Below are positions 31,251 through 42,763 of a stretch of DNA of 64,000 bases, piece by piece. The stretch is from Mycoplasma haemocanis str. Illinois (GTDB lineage: Bacteria; Bacillota_I; Bacilli_A; Mycoplasmatales; Mycoplasmoidaceae). The position numbers were made by a program, and so were the translations under genes. The stretch is taken from the NCBI RefSeq assembly GCF_000238995.1, contig NC_016638.1:558001-622000 (forward strand). Reading direction: 5' to 3'. Below the pieces are notes generated by a model. It was not told the origin of the DNA. It ran no database searches and saw only the letters and a program-made list of their open reading frames with translations. The stretch's first letter is position 1. Each line of letters begins with the position of its first letter.

Positions 31251-31862
31251 ATGAATACCATAGTTAAGGGAGCTATAGTGATAATTGGAGCGGCAGGATC
31301 TGTTGGAGGAGGCTACTTAATATCCCAAAATATAAGCAAAACAGATACCATTGCTAATCACCTAAAAGCTGAATACTTATTAACAAAAGAGCAGACTGAC
31401 AAATGAAATCACAGAGTTGGCCTCCTTAAGAAGGCTCAAGATGGAGATCTTGACGAAAGCCTACTTCCACTTAAGAAAGACGGCTTAACCAATAAGGAGT
31501 TGCAAGATTGATGTTTTGCCAATTTAAAGGAGAGGTTTGAAGGTACAAAGAGTAGTAAGTTTCTAAATGTAAGACTTTATTGTGGATTGAATATGGGTGA
31601 CAAGATTAGTGGAAATAAAGTATCTTCTAGCACTACTGATTCGGAAACTAAGTTGGCAACTAACTTCAGTAAATTGAATGGCAAGACTGAGCAAGAATTG
31701 GGAAGTGAATTGCTAGGTATAGGGAAGAAGACTAATCAATCAAGTGGGTGGGAAGGAAATAAGGCTTTAAAAGAATGATGTCTTAAAACATTTGATTTAG
31801 CTTTTGAAGAAATCTCAATAGACTATACAAATGCTAAAACCTACTGTGTATTAGCTAGCTAA
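31251..31862 (+). CDS. Family J two-module surface-type protein
   Basis: 203 aa. IVIIGAAGSVGGGYLIS, TIANHLKAEYLLT, KWNHRVGLLKKA, DWCFANLKERFEGTKSSKFLNVRLYCGLNMGDKISGNKVSSST, EWCLKTFDLAFEEISIDYTNAKTYC. Its 3' end overlaps the convergent K gene by 12 bases, the longest convergent overlap here. Confidence 0.93.
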
Positions 31863-32453
31863 GCAGTTATCTTTAATATCTGCTTTCAAATGCTTATTCA
31901 AATAAGAATAAGGTTCAGATAATTCAAATTCACACCGACTCTTTCAAATCTCATAATTTTCTGCCTTCTCTGTTCAAGTCAACCCAAACTTAGGAAACAA
32001 TATATTACTGAAAAGTCGATTTTTTGACTCCTTATCTTTGAAGGTGTTTAATGAAATAAGACCCTCATCCTTTTTATCCAATCACAAAACATCACTCATA
32101 GATAAAGCACAGAACCTCTTATATCCATCCCAATTCACCAATAAACGCTTACTTCTTAAATTAGCATCACATCAAATTTGTAGAGCAACCGACCCCTCAT
32201 CCTCCACAGTATTCTCATTTATAAAATCATCCAAAGCCATAGAAATAAGAGAGTTCTTATGTCTCCTAAATGATCTCTTATAGAGATCTATCCTTTCATC
32301 TAGTTTAGAAATTAATTGGAATTCTTGATCTTCTAATGAGTCCTTTACAGTTGGAGAAACTAAATAAACGGAGGAAGAAATAAAGACTAGGGACCCTATA
32401 ATTCCCAAACCCCAAGCCAACTTAGAGGTTTTACCCTCCAAATTTATATGCAA
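31851..32453 (-). CDS. Family K two-module surface-type protein
   Basis: 200 aa from ATG 32453. NLEGKTSKLAWGLGIIGSLVFISSSVYLV is the membrane segment, less Gly-rich than in other families. RSFRRHKNSLI, QIWCDANLRSKRLLVNWDGYKRFCALSMSDVLWL, SRCEFELSEPYSYLNKH, NCLAS. Module boundaries are recognisable but Trp-Cys is kept only once. Paralogue at 35739. Confidence 0.92.
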
Positions 32454-32500
32454 GGATTTAAGTTATAAAACCCAACTAAAGTTTAATAATTTTGAAGAAC

Positions 32501-33343
32501 CTAAACACAACGCTTTTTAACTTTATCTAAATGCTCCGTATAATTACCAGTAAGCTCATGTATTTTCTTATCCACTTCCTTAGAACACCAGTCACTTAGA
32601 GACGTTCCTCCTTTCCCGCCAGATTCAGTTATATTATCGCTACTCAGAGAAGTATCAGTACTCTTAATACTTGTATATCTTCCATTTCAAGCTTCAGTGG
32701 AAGAGATTAATCCAAGCCCACTACTACTTAAAGCTTCCCTAAGATTTTTAAACGGAGTAGTACATCTAGATTTGGCAGCATCTCTTGGAGAATTGGCAGG
32801 CTTCTGCAACTCTACTTCACACCATTTCTTAACTTTCTTATATCCATCGCTTTCTGTCCCCTTAGTGGTCTCTATAGCATCTGTAAAAGACTTATCTTGA
32901 GCTAGCATCTTGTGAACATTCTTAAGATCATCATCAGATAAATCCGTCTCTAATTCATCCATTAATAATTGTTCTTCTAAATTCCTAGGAGTGGGTTTAA
33001 TACATCACAGCTCCGCTTTAGAAAGCAAATCAGAATAATTCTCGTGCTTAATAGGAGTATTTAAAACGTGCCTACACTTCTCTTGTAATTTAGATCCCGC
33101 CTCTCTTCTATCAGTGGTTTTAACTATCCCTAAGAAGGAAAAGAAAGCATCATTATTTTTGTTACCCATAGAAATGACTTTCCAAGGACCAATGGAATTA
33201 ACATTGGCCAGGGTTAAGCCTTTTCTTACCAGAACATCCCTTATATTTTGTGGTTGAGAGCTTTTATAAGCGAAAAAACCTCCAGCGGAAACTCCCCCAA
33301 CAGCAGAAATTCCTACAATTCCTTTGACTAAAGTGGAATTCAT
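32501..33343 (-). CDS. Family L1 three-module surface-type protein
   Basis: 280 aa; two ORF pieces (interrupted by TGA) form one frame. ISAVGGVSAGGFFAYK, RDVLVRKGLTLA, GPWKVISMGNKNNDAFFSFLG, KCRHVLNTPIKHENY..AELWCIKP (module 1); ETDLSDDDLKNVHKML, KKWCEVELQKPANSPRDAAKSRCTTP (2); DWCSKEVDKKIHELTGNYTEHLDKVKKRCV (3). ATG overlaps the stop of the L2 gene upstream of it. Confidence 0.92.
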
Positions 33344-34194
33344 TATTTTTTAACAAAACACCTACTCTTAATCTTCTCCAAATCAGATAACAAAGTATGT
33401 ATTTGAACATTTGATAAATTCTTAGCCTCACATCAAGACTTCAACTTATTTCCATTACCATCAGATCCAGATGATATGTCGGATGTTAAAGTGCTGTCCG
33501 TACTTAAAGAAGAAAAGTGAGAATCCCAACCATTAGAATCAACTGTCTTAAATCCTTGTTTATCCATAAAATCACTAAGTTTGGAATCAGGCTTAACACA
33601 CCACAACTTAGCATTATTTGCATCCTTATCAAGCGGAGATTTCTTAATTGCCTCTGTACACCAATCTTTCACCTTTTGAAATCCAGAAGCAACATCAGAG
33701 CTAGTGGTTAAGTTATCGTCAGACTTCTTAATAGCATCTATAAAAGTCTGACTCGATCAACTTAATGCAAAGGTATTCTTGTAATCATCATCTGAAGACG
33801 AAGGCTCAATATCATCCAAAAGAAGACTAATCTCTACAGTTGTCTTTTGGGGAACTAAACATCACTTCTTTGCTTCTGATAAAGACTTAGCATATTTATC
33901 GGAAGAAGCACTTATTCCCAATAATGCATCACATTTTTCCTTCAAAAGAGGAGCGGCCTGCTCTTTATTGCTGGAATTTATAAAGGAAGAGAAGCCATCC
34001 TTTCCACTATTAGCTAAATAAATAGCCTTATATACTCCTAAGGTCTTACTATCAGCGACAGATAAACCATCCCAAATTAACTTAGACTTAACATCAGTAG
34101 GTTGCTGGGCACGAAAAGCCAAATATCCACCAGCGCCGAGAGCTCCTACACCCCCTAACCCTATTAATGATCCTTTAGCTAAAGAAAATCCCAT
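33343..34194 (-). CDS. Family L2 three-module surface-type protein
   Basis: 283 aa. LAKGSLIGLGGVGALGAGGYLAFR, QPTDVKSKLIWDGLSVADS, VYKAIYLANSGKDGFSSFI, KCDALLGISASSDKY..KKWCLVPQKTTVEISLLLDD; DWCTEAIKKSPLDKDANNAKLWCVKP; SWCEAKNLSNVQIHTLLSDLEKIKSRCFVKK. One-base overlaps on both sides indicate a leftward L3-L2-L1 transcript. Confidence 0.92.
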
Positions 34195-35057
34195 TACTTC
34201 CTAACAAAACATCTGCTTTCTATCTTTCCTAAATCAGAACTTAAAGTATGTATCTGAGCTGAATCCACCTTCTTCTTATCACATCAACTCTTTAGCTTGC
34301 TACCATCGTCATTTCCAGACTCGCTTTTAATATCATTATCTAAAGCAGAATCGCCATTCTTAGATTTCAAACTTGTCGCCTTGCTTCCTCATTCGCCATC
34401 CAAGAGAAATCTGAATCCTTTCTTCTCCATGAAGGATTTGAAATTAGATTCTGGTTTGGAGCACCAAGAAACTGCATTCCTTAGATTATCTCCCTCAGGA
34501 GTTTTTGATTTCATAGCATTACACCAACTTTGAACATTACCCTTAGCTGTCTCAAGTTCTGTTTTATCTGTAAAGCCGCTGACAACTGTTTTTACAGCCT
34601 CTACAAATCCAGAAGTACCCTTATTTAACGCAAATAAATTCTTAAAGTCATCATCACCAGAAGCAAATTCTCTATCTTCAAATTCAAACTGCATCTCTAT
34701 AGTTGTTAAATCAGGCTTTAAACACCACTTCTGAGCCATCTTATAAGACTCTTCAAAATTCTTATCGCTGGCAGATATACCAAACAATTCAGAGCACTTC
34801 TGTTTCAATTGAGTTGCTGCAGTCGCCTTATCTGACGCGGCTACAAAATCCGAAAATCCAGAGACATCCTTCTTAGCTAAGTAAATAGCTCCCCATACCC
34901 CTTTCCTATTTACATCAGCAATAGTTAATCCTTCTCAAATAAGTCTACTCTTAATATCTGTTGGTTTAGTAGCATGTTTTCAAGCAAAAAATCCTCCTGT
35001 GGCAGTTGTTCCAGTGGCCACAACTGCTACCAATCCTTTTAAAAATGGCGATTTCAT
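34194..35057 (-). CDS. Family L3 three-module surface-type protein
   Basis: 287 aa. VAVVATGTTATGGFFAW, PTDIKSRLIWEGLTIADVNRKGVW, KCSELFGISASDKNF..QKWCLKPDLTTIEMQFEFEDREFASGDDDFKNLFALNKG; SWCNAMKSKTPEGDNLRNAVSWCSKP; SWCDKKKVDSAQIHTLSSDLGKIESRCFVRK. The acidic FEDREFASGDDDFKNLF block between modules 1 and 2 defines L3. Confidence 0.92.
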
Positions 35058-35115
35058 ATTAGAAGTTTAAGAAAATATAAAACTCCTAAATTATCATTAA
35101 GGCCTTTTTATTAAC

Positions 35116-35730
35116 ATGACCACCTCACTCAAAACAGCTATTGGTCTAGTAGGAGCTATGTCTACAGCGGGAGGAGTCGTTCTTACTTATAAATTAGTAA
35201 ATAAATCAAATACCATTTCTCATCACATAAAGCCTGAATATCTACTAACTGATTCTCATTCCAGCCAATGAACTCACAGATTAGATTTGCTAAATAAAGC
35301 ACAAGAGACAAATCTATCTGAAGACTTGATTGACCTTAAGAAGAGAAAATCTTCTTTAACTATAGATGACTTAAAGAGATGATGTAAGTCAAGTCTAAAA
35401 TCCGAATTTAATGGTAAAGAAGATAAGAAGTTCTCAAATACTCTACTTTATTGTGGTCTAAACATGGGGGATAGAATTCAAGGGAACAAGGTATCTTCTA
35501 CAACAGAAAAAGGTAACACCAGCTTGAAATCTCAGTTTGAGAAACTAAAAAGTAAGAAAAATACGGAATTAGTGCCTGCATTATTCTCAATTAAAGATAA
35601 AAATAATTCGGACAGTTCTTGGGAGGGGAATGAAGCTCTTAAAGAATGATGTACTAAAGCTTTGGATATGCCCTTGGAAGAAGGATTAACCCATGATAAT
35701 GCTAAAGAATATTGTGTTCTAGATTCTTAG
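35116..35730 (+). CDS. Family J two-module surface-type protein
   Basis: 204 aa. IGLVGAMSTAGGVVLTYKLV, TISHHIKPEYLLT, QWTHRLDLLNKA, RWCKSSLKSEFNGKEDKKFSNTLLYCGLNMGDRIQGNKVSS, EWCTKALDMPLEEGLTHDNAKEYC. Starts 58 bases from the divergent L3 gene; those 58 bases are the likely promoter region of both. Confidence 0.93.
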
Positions 35731-35738
35731 TAAGGATT

Positions 35739-36332
35739 CTAAAAGCAGAATCTTTGAATTGCGTCCTTCTTGTATTTATTTTTATAAGAATAAGGTTCCG
35801 ATAACTTCCACTCACATCAATTCTTTCAAGTCCTATAATTTCTCATCCAATCAATAGAATCCCAAGATAACTTAAAATACGGGAATAACTGGTATTGGAA
35901 GGTTTCTAAATTGCTAGGAAATTTATCAAGATTAATCAAATTCTCACTTTTCTTATTCAATCACAAAACATCCCCCATAGATAGAGTGCAGAGCCTATGG
36001 TATCCATCTAAATTTATAAAATGTCGTTTACGTCTTAAATTGGAATCACACCAAATACTCAAAGCCACAGCTCCCTCTTCATCTTCAGTTTTCTTATCCG
36101 TAAAATTATGCAAGCCCATATGTATAAAAATCCCTTTATTCCTTCGAAACGACCTAATGTAAAGATCCTTCTTTTCTTTTAATCTAGAAATTAATTGAAA
36201 TTCTTGTTGCTTTATAGAATCCTCTACAGTTAGAGAAATTCAATAAACGGAAGCAGAAATAAAGAGTAGGGTCCCTAAAATTCCCAAACCCCAAGCTAAC
36301 TTAGAGGTTTTACCCTCCAAATTTAAATTCAA
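35739..36332 (-). CDS. Family K two-module surface-type protein, TTG start
   Basis: 197 aa. The region aligned with the ATG of the paralogue at 32453 is TTG-AAT-TTA-AAT-TTG-GAG here, so TTG (complement of 36330-36332) is the likely start. NLEGKTSKLAWGLGILGTLLFISASVYW, RSFRRNKGIFI, SIWCDSNLRRKRHFINLDGYHRLCTLSMGDVLWL, NWCEWKLSEPYSYKNKYKKDAIQRFCF. Eight bases from the J gene's stop. Confidence 0.88.
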
Positions 36333-36379
36333 AGAGCTGAGTTAAAAAACCCAGTTAAAGTTTATTGAAAATAGAAAGT

Positions 36380-37246
36380 CTAAACACAACGCTTTTTAAC
36401 TTTATTCAAGTGATCGTTGTAATTCCCAGATAGAGAATGTATCTCCTTACCTATTTCAGTATTGCATCAATTACTTAAAGCAGTACCTCCAGCTTCATCG
36501 GTGGAAGTATCGGGACTACCTGAGGGAGAAATATCATTACTTAAAGCTGTATCGACAGTTCCCGACTTAAGACTCTTATATTTGTTAGTTCATCCCCCTG
36601 AAGAAGAAATTAAGTTCAGTTTGGAGTTCTTCAAAACTTCTCCGATATTCTTGGCAGGAGTGGTACATCTAATCTTGGCTTTCTCTAGGGATGAGTTAGC
36701 AGGTTTCTTAAATTCTTCTGTACACCATGCCTTAACCTTCTTACCGTTCTCAGTTTCGTTCCCTTTAGTAGCCTCTATATCCGATTTAAAGGTATTATCT
36801 TGTTCAAGCATCTTGTAAACGTTCTTAAATTCATTCTCAGATAAATCAGTTTCAAACTCATCAATCAATAACTTCTCCTCTAAATTCTTAGGGGTTGGTT
36901 GAAGGCATCAAAGCTTTGCCTTAGACAATAAATTCTCATACTTTTCATCCTTAACTGAAGTGCCTAATAAACTTTCACACTTCTCCTTAAGCTTGACTCC
37001 GGCTATTTTTCTATCAGAGGATTTCTCTATTCCCAAGAAAGTAAAGAAAGCATCATTATCCTTATTGGACATGGCAATAACCTTTCAAGAACCAACAGAA
37101 CTGAAATTTACAATAGTAAGTCCTTTACCTATCAAAACATCTCTAACTGTTTTCGGTTGAAAGCTCTTGTAAGCAAAGAATCCACCTGTTGAAACTCCTC
37201 CAACGGCAGCAACCCCAAGAAGACCTTTAAGTAATGGAGAGCCCAT
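36380..37246 (-). CDS. Family L1 three-module surface-type protein
   Basis: 288 aa. LGVAAVGGVSTGGFFAYKSFQPKTVRDVLIGKG; KCESLLGTSVKDEKY..AKLWCLQPTPKNLEEKLL; ETDLSENEFKNVYKML, AWCTEEFKKPANSSLEKAKIRCTTP; NWCNTEIGKEIHSLSGNYNDHLNKVKKRCV. Full-length partner of the gene at 32501; the 47-base gap to the K gene resembles the one at 32454-32500. Confidence 0.92.
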
Positions 37247-38106
37247 TATTTTCTAACGAAGCACCTAACCTTCGCTTTTTCTAGATTCTCACTTAAAGAA
37301 TGTATTTGATCAGTTCCTAGTTTCTTACCATCACACCATTCTTTCAATTTAGTAGCTCCGTTATCCCCAGACACTCCGATATCACTTTCAAAATTAGAGT
37401 CCTTATTTTGAGACTTTAAAGAATTAAATTTATCACTTCAACCATTATCGGAAACGGGCTTAAAGCCATGAGCATCCATGAAGGAATTTAGAGTGGATGA
37501 TGGTTTAGTACATCATTCCTTCGCATGTTTCAAATCATCCCCTTTCGGTGCCCTTCCCTTAATATCCTCGCATCAAGCCTTAACGTTATCCTTAGCAGTA
37601 TCTAAAGCAGTACCTTTCTCGAAAGAACTTACTTTACTCTTTACTGCTGAAATAAAAGCCCCCGTTTCCTTATTTAAGGAAAATAGATTTTTAAAATCAT
37701 CATCACCAGAAGCAAACTCCCTATCCTCGAAATCAAATTGCATTTCTATAGTTGTTAACTCAGGATTCAAGCATCACTTTTGGGCTTCCTTATAGGAGTT
37801 TTCATAATTCTTATCTTCCGCAGACACAGAAAGCAATTCGGAGCATTTCTGCTTCAATCTAGGACCTACTTCCGTTTTATTATTTCCGGCTACAAAGGAA
37901 GAGAATCCACTCTCATTATGCTTCGCTAAATAAATAGCTTTTCAAACTCCATTCTTCTTTACATCGGCAACTGTATATCCTTCTCAAATCAATCTACTCT
38001 TAACATCAGTGGGCTTATTAACATGACGTCAAGCAAAAAAACCTCCTGTAGCAACCGTTCCAGCAGCTACCGCTCCCGCCAAACCTTTAAAAGCTAAAGT
38101 TCCCAT
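37246..38106 (-). CDS. Family L3 three-module surface-type protein
   Basis: 286 aa. KGLAGAVAAGTVATGGFFAW, PTDVKSRLIWEGYTVADVKKNGVW, KCSELLSVSAEDKNY..QKWCLNPELTTIEMQFDFEDREFASGDDDFKNLFSLNK; AWCEDIKGRAPKGDDLKHAKEWCTKP; EWCDGKKLGTDQIHSLSENLEKAKVRCFVRK. In this unit no L2 gene lies between L1 and L3. Confidence 0.92.
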
Positions 38107-38213
38107 AAGAGTATGAATCAATAATTTATCCCCCTCTACAATGGAAATATTTTTTCCTTAAAAGGATAGAAATCTCTTAATTTCAGCAACATTTCTTATA
38201 GTTTCAAAGAACA
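38107..38213. promoter_or_regulatory. Divergent L3/J promoter region with shared element
   Basis: 107 bases between divergent L3 and J genes. GGAAATATTTTTTCC (38143-38157) has counterparts in the two later L3/J gaps (GGATATATTTTC at 41208, GGACAATATATTTTCC at 43666), together with AATCAATAATTTATC in two of them. This is a plausible core promoter or operator, close to an inverted repeat. Confidence 0.45.
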
Positions 38214-38837
38214 ATGAATGCAATAGCAAAAATATCTGCAGCTTTAGCAGGATCAACTGGAGTTGCAGTAGGTGGAGTTTTTGTACATAAATTGGTGCAT
38301 AAAGATGTCAAAACAAACACCATTTCTAAGAACATCAAATTTGAATATTTATTAACTAAAGATCAAACGGAAAAATGAAATCACCGCGTTAACCTGCTGA
38401 AATCAGCAGGAGAGAACAGTTTATCTAGCGATCTTCTTTCCAGAAAAAAGGAGAAATCTAACTTCTCTTCCGAGGATCTAAAAAAATGGTGTTCCGAAAG
38501 CTTAGAATCAGAATTCATGGGAGTGGAAGATAAGAAATTCCAAAACGTGAAACTCTACTGTGGAATAAATATTGGGGACAGAATTAATGGCACTAAGGTT
38601 AGCAGCAACACGCAAGATGGAAATGAAGGATTAAAGACTAAATTTAGCAGTTTAAAAGGGAAAGAACAAGGACAGTTGGTGAAGGAGTTATTTTCCATAA
38701 AAGACACTGCCAACGCAGAAAGTACATGATCAGGAAATAAAGCTCTGAAAGAGTGATGTCTTAAGGCTTTAGATACTGCTTTTGAAGAGGGACTTATTTA
38801 CGATAATGCTAAAGATTACTGTGTGATAACTGGTTAG
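38214..38837 (+). CDS. Family J two-module surface-type protein
   Basis: 207 aa. KISAALAGSTGVAVGGVFVHKLVH, TISKNIKFEYLLT, KWNHRVNLLKSA, KWCSESLESEFMGVEDKKFQNVKLYCGINIGDRINGTKVSSNT, EWCLKALDTAFEEGLIYDNAKDYC. ATG 38214 chosen; a second ATG one frame over (38218) leads nowhere. Two bases to the next J gene. Confidence 0.93.
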
Positions 38838-38839
38838 CT

Positions 38840-39466
38840 ATGAATTTGGTTTTGAAAGGAACTATGGCATTGGTTGGGGCTTCTGGATTAGCAGGTGGAG
38901 GTATTTTATTATCTAAGAGCTGAAATCGATCTTCAAAAAGCAGTACTATTTCTCAACATATTAAAGAAGAGTACCTGCTAACTTCCGATTCAAAAGACTC
39001 AGACAAATGAAATCAAAGGATCTCTCTCTTGAAGAAATCCAACGAATCTAAATTAATAGAATCACTTATTTCCCTGAAAAAGAAGGATACTTCTCTCACC
39101 GCTAACGATCTTCAAGAGTGGTGTTCTCAAAGTTTGAAAGAAGAATTTAAAGGTGTAGATGATAATAAGTTTCAAAGTGTGCGTCTTTATTGTGGACTTA
39201 ATATAGGAGATAAGATTTCCGGTACCAAAGTAAATAGCAGCTTACAGAATTCAGATGCTAAGTTGAAAACAAATTTTGATAAGTTAAAAGGAAAGAAACT
39301 GGAGGAATTAGGGGAGAAGTTATTTTCAATTATCAACAAATCAAACACTCAAGAACCTTGAGATGGGAATGCAGCTTTAAAAAATTGATGCGTAGAAACT
39401 CTAGAATCAGCGTTTGAGGAAGGGCTTAAATATAGTAATGCCCAACTTTACTGCGTTACTACTTAG
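38840..39466 (+). CDS. Family J two-module surface-type protein
   Basis: 208 aa. MALVGASGLAGGGILLSKSW, TISQHIKEEYLLT, KWNQRISLLKKS, EWCSQSLKEEFKGVDDNKFQSVRLYCGLNIGDKISGTKVNSS, NWCVETLESAFEEGLKYSNAQLYC. Second J of its unit, as at 31251 and 44354; 8-base overlap with the converging L2 gene. Confidence 0.93.
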
Positions 39467-40313
39467 TACAGTACTTCTTAACCTTATCGTAAGTGCTGGG
39501 ATAAGCATCTGCGTGTAATTTCTGAGTAAATTTAGATTCACATCAAGTCTTTAACTTAGTTCCTCCTTCAGAATCTTGTGATGGTGCTGGAGAAGCACTT
39601 ATCTCTGTTAAGAAAGCCTGATCGTTCTTATGCTTAACATATCCCTGTTGTCATCCATCACTCCCAATCGCTGTAAGCCCATCTTTTGCCAACTTCTCTT
39701 TAATATCTAAAGGACCTTTAAGACATCATTCCTTAGCTTTTCTTAAATCTGAATCAGTGGGGGTTTTCTTAATAACCTTATTACATCAATCTCTCACCTT
39801 TGGAAAGCCAGAAGAAACATCTGAGGAAGTCTTTAAACCACTATCTCCATTCTTTATGGTGTCTATAAACTCTTGACTAGATTTATTTAAGGCAAAGGTA
39901 TTTTTATAATCGTCATCCACAGAAGAAAACTCCGCGTCCTCTAAGAGTAAACTTATCTCAATTGTCTTCTTTTCCGGAACTAAACATCACCTTTTAGCCT
40001 CTTCTAAAGACTTCTCATATTCCTCGGAAGAAACACTTACATTTAATAACTTATTGCACTTTGACTTTAGAAGTGGGGCTGCTTCTTCTTTAGTGGAGGC
40101 AGTAATAAATGAAGAGAAGTCTTTCTGGGTATTATTAGCTAAATAAAGAGCTTTATATACCCCTAAAGATTGAGATTCCGCAACAGATAACCCATCTCAA
40201 ACTAATCTAGATCTAACATCTGTGGGTTGTTGAGAACGTCACGCAAAATATCCTCCAGCCCCTAAAGCACCAACTCCCCCTAATCCAAATAAAGATCCTT
40301 TAGCTAAAGACAC
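39459..40313 (-). CDS. Family L2 three-module surface-type protein, GTG start
   Basis: 284 aa. GTG (complement of 40311-40313) is the only start before an in-frame stop. LAKGSLFGLGGVGALGAGGYFAWR, QPTDVRSRLVWDGLSVAES, KCNKLLNVSVSSEEY..KRWCLVPEKKTIEISLLLEDAEFSSVDDDYKNTF; DWCNKVIKKTPTDSDLRKAKEWCLKG; TWCESKFTQKLHADAYPSTYDKVKKYCTK. The third module ends YC, unlike L2 at 33343. Confidence 0.9.
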
Positions 40314-40315
40314 AA

Positions 40316-41170
40316 CTACTTACTTACAAAACACCTAATTTTTGCTTTCTCAAAATCGGAGCTCAAAGAATGTATCTGAGACTCTCCGAGCTTTTTCTGC
40401 GTACACCATTCTTTTAATTTAGTTCCACCATCACTATCAGAAGTACTGATATCGCTTAAGGAAGACGAATTCTCAGACTTCAAAGAATTAAATTTAGAAC
40501 TTCAACCATTTTCAGAAACAGGCTTAAATCCTTGCTTATCCATGAAGGAATTAAGATTCGCATCAGGCTTAGTACATCATGCTTTTGCATTGTTTAAATT
40601 TTGTCCTTCTGGAGCTTTCCCTTTCATATCATTACACCAAGATTCAATATTACTCTTAGCAGTACTATCAGCCACATTATTGGAGAAACTGGATTCCTTA
40701 GTCTTTACTGCATCAACAAAGGCTTGTGTTCCCTTATGGAGAGTAAATAAATTTTTAAAATCATCCTCAGAAGAAGCAAACGACCTATCCTCAAAGTCAA
40801 ATTGCATCTCTATTGTTGTTAACTTAGGATTTAAGCATCACTTTTGGGCGTCTTTATAGGAAGCTTCATAGTTCTCATCTCCTGAAGGAACAGAAAGCAA
40901 TTCGGAACATTTCTTTTTCAACTTGGGAGCCACATCATCCTTGCTACTTCCAGATACAAAGGAAGAGAATCCATTCTCTTTATGTTTGGCCAAATAGATA
41001 GCTCTCCAAACTCCGTCCTTCTTTACATCTGCCACTGTATATCCTTCCCAAATCAATCTACTCTTTACATCAGTTGGCTTATTAACATGCTGCCAAACAA
41101 AGAACCCACCTATCGCAACTGTTCCGGAAGCTGCCACTCCCGCCAAACCTTTAAAAGCTAAAGACCCCAT
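40316..41170 (-). CDS. Family L3 three-module surface-type protein
   Basis: 284 aa. GLAGVAASGTVAIGGFFVW, KSRLIWEGYTVADVKKDGVW, KCSELLSVPSGDENY..QKWCLNPKLTTIEMQFDFEDRSFASSEDDFKNLF; SWCNDMKGKAPEGQNLNNAKAWCTKP; EWCTQKKLGESQIHSLSSDFEKAKIRCFVSK. Its TAG is two bases before the L2 GTG, so the pair is probably cotranslated. Confidence 0.92.
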
Positions 41171-41280
41171 AATTGGTATAAATCAATAATTTATCTACTT
41201 CTATAGTGGATATATTTTCTGTACCTAGATAGCTAGAAATCTATAAGTTCATCTTTAATTTCCTATAACTTTAGAGAATT
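41171..41280. promoter_or_regulatory. Divergent L3/J promoter region with shared element
   Basis: 110 bases. AATCAATAATTTATC (41181-41195) and GGATATATTTTC (41208-41219) recur from the gap at 38107. The J start follows GAGAATTATG without a Shine-Dalgarno sequence. Confidence 0.4.
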
Positions 41281-41895
41281 ATGAATGCAATAGGAAAAGT
41301 TGTAGCCTCTTTGGCTGGAATGGGGGGAATTGCTGGAGGCGGAATATTAACTTATAAATTAGTGGGTACAAAACCAAATACTATTGCCCACCATATTAAA
41401 TCTGAATATCTATTAACAAGTACTCATGAAAGTCAATGAACCCATAGAGTTGAATTACTTAAAAAGGCAAATGAAGATAGTATCGTATCTGAATTACTTT
41501 CCCTAAAGAAACTGGGGACATCTCTTAAAGTTCAGGATTTGAAAGATTGGTGTTCTAGTACATTGAAGAAAGAATTCAGAGGGGGTTCCGATATGAGTTT
41601 TTTAAATGTAAAGCTTTATTGCGGAATAAATATAGGAGACAAGATTGTTGGAACTAAAGTAGCATCTGGTACAGATACAGGAAGTTCACAATTGAAAACT
41701 AATGTGGAGAGTTTAAAAGGAAAGACGGACGAGGAATTAGGGAAGGAGTTATCTGAAATAAAAAAGAAAACTAACGAGAATACATCGTGAGAGGGAAATA
41801 AAGCTCTGAAAGAGTGATGCTTAAAAACCTTGGATTTAGCTTTTGAAGAAGGGAAAATCTATGATCAAGCTACAAGTTATTGCGTTCTTAAGTAA
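41281..41895 (+). CDS. Family J two-module surface-type protein
   Basis: 204 aa. SLAGMGGIAGGGILTYKLV, TIAHHIKSEYLLT, QWTHRVELLKKA, DWCSSTLKKEFRGGSDMSFLNVKLYCGINIGDKIVGTKVAS, EWCLKTLDLAFEEGKIYDQATSYC. Only J of its unit. Five bases separate its TAA from the converging L2 stop. Confidence 0.93.
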
Positions 41896-41900
41896 TTCTT

Positions 41901-42761
41901 CTAGTTACTAGTACAATACTTCTTAACCTTATTATAGGTATCAGAATAACTATTATCATGAAGCTTCATCTTTAACTTCTCAGTACATCAAGTTTGTAAT
42001 TTAGTTCCTCCAGTAGAATCCTCTATAGATGGAGGAGAAGTAGCCTCTATAGCCTTCAAGAAATCTTGATCTCCCTTATGTCTTGTAAATCCTTGGGTCC
42101 ACTGTCCCTCTTTTAGAGAAACTAATCCCTCCTTAGATAACTGCTCTTTAATATCTAAAGGCCCTTTAAGACACCAAGCTCTAGCATTCTTTAGATCCTC
42201 TTCTTTAGGAGCTTTTGTAATAATAGATGTACATCAAGCCTTTAACTTAGGTAATCCAACATCTACACTAGAGGAGGTTGACAAACTACTATCTCCACTT
42301 TTTATTGCATCTATGAAAGACTGATTGGATTTATTAGAGGCAAAAATATTCTTGTAATCATCATCCGAGGATGAAAAATTAGCATCCTCAAGGAGAAGAC
42401 TAATTTCAATGGTGGTCTTCTCTGGAAGCAAACACCACTTCTTAGCCTCTTCCAAAGACTTCTCATACTCCTTTGAAGAAGTATTCACGCTAAATAGCTT
42501 ATTACATTTCGCTTTTAAAAGTGGTGCCGCATCTTCCTTGGTGGAAGAAGTAACGAATGAAGTAAATCCTGTCTTGGTGTGATTAGCTAAGTAAAGAGCT
42601 TTATATACCCCTAAGGATTGAGATTCAACAATAGATAAACCATCTCAAACTAATCTAGATTTAACATCAGTAGGTTGTTGAGATCGAAAGACTAAATATC
42701 CTCCCACTCCAAGAACGCCCGCTCCCCCTATTCCTATTAATGATCCTTTAACTAAAGACAC
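41901..42761 (-). CDS. Family L2 three-module surface-type protein, GTG start
   Basis: 286 aa. GTG 42761 corresponds to the GTG of the gene at 40313. KGSLIGIGGAGVLGVGGYLVFR, KCNKLFSVNTSSKEY..KKWCLLPEKTTIEISLLLEDANFSSSDDDYKNIF; AWCTSIITKAPKEEDLKNARAWCLKGPLDIKEQL; TWCTEKLKMKLHDNSYSDTYNKVKKYCTSN. Very similar to the gene at 39459. Confidence 0.9.
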
Positions 42762-42763
42762 AA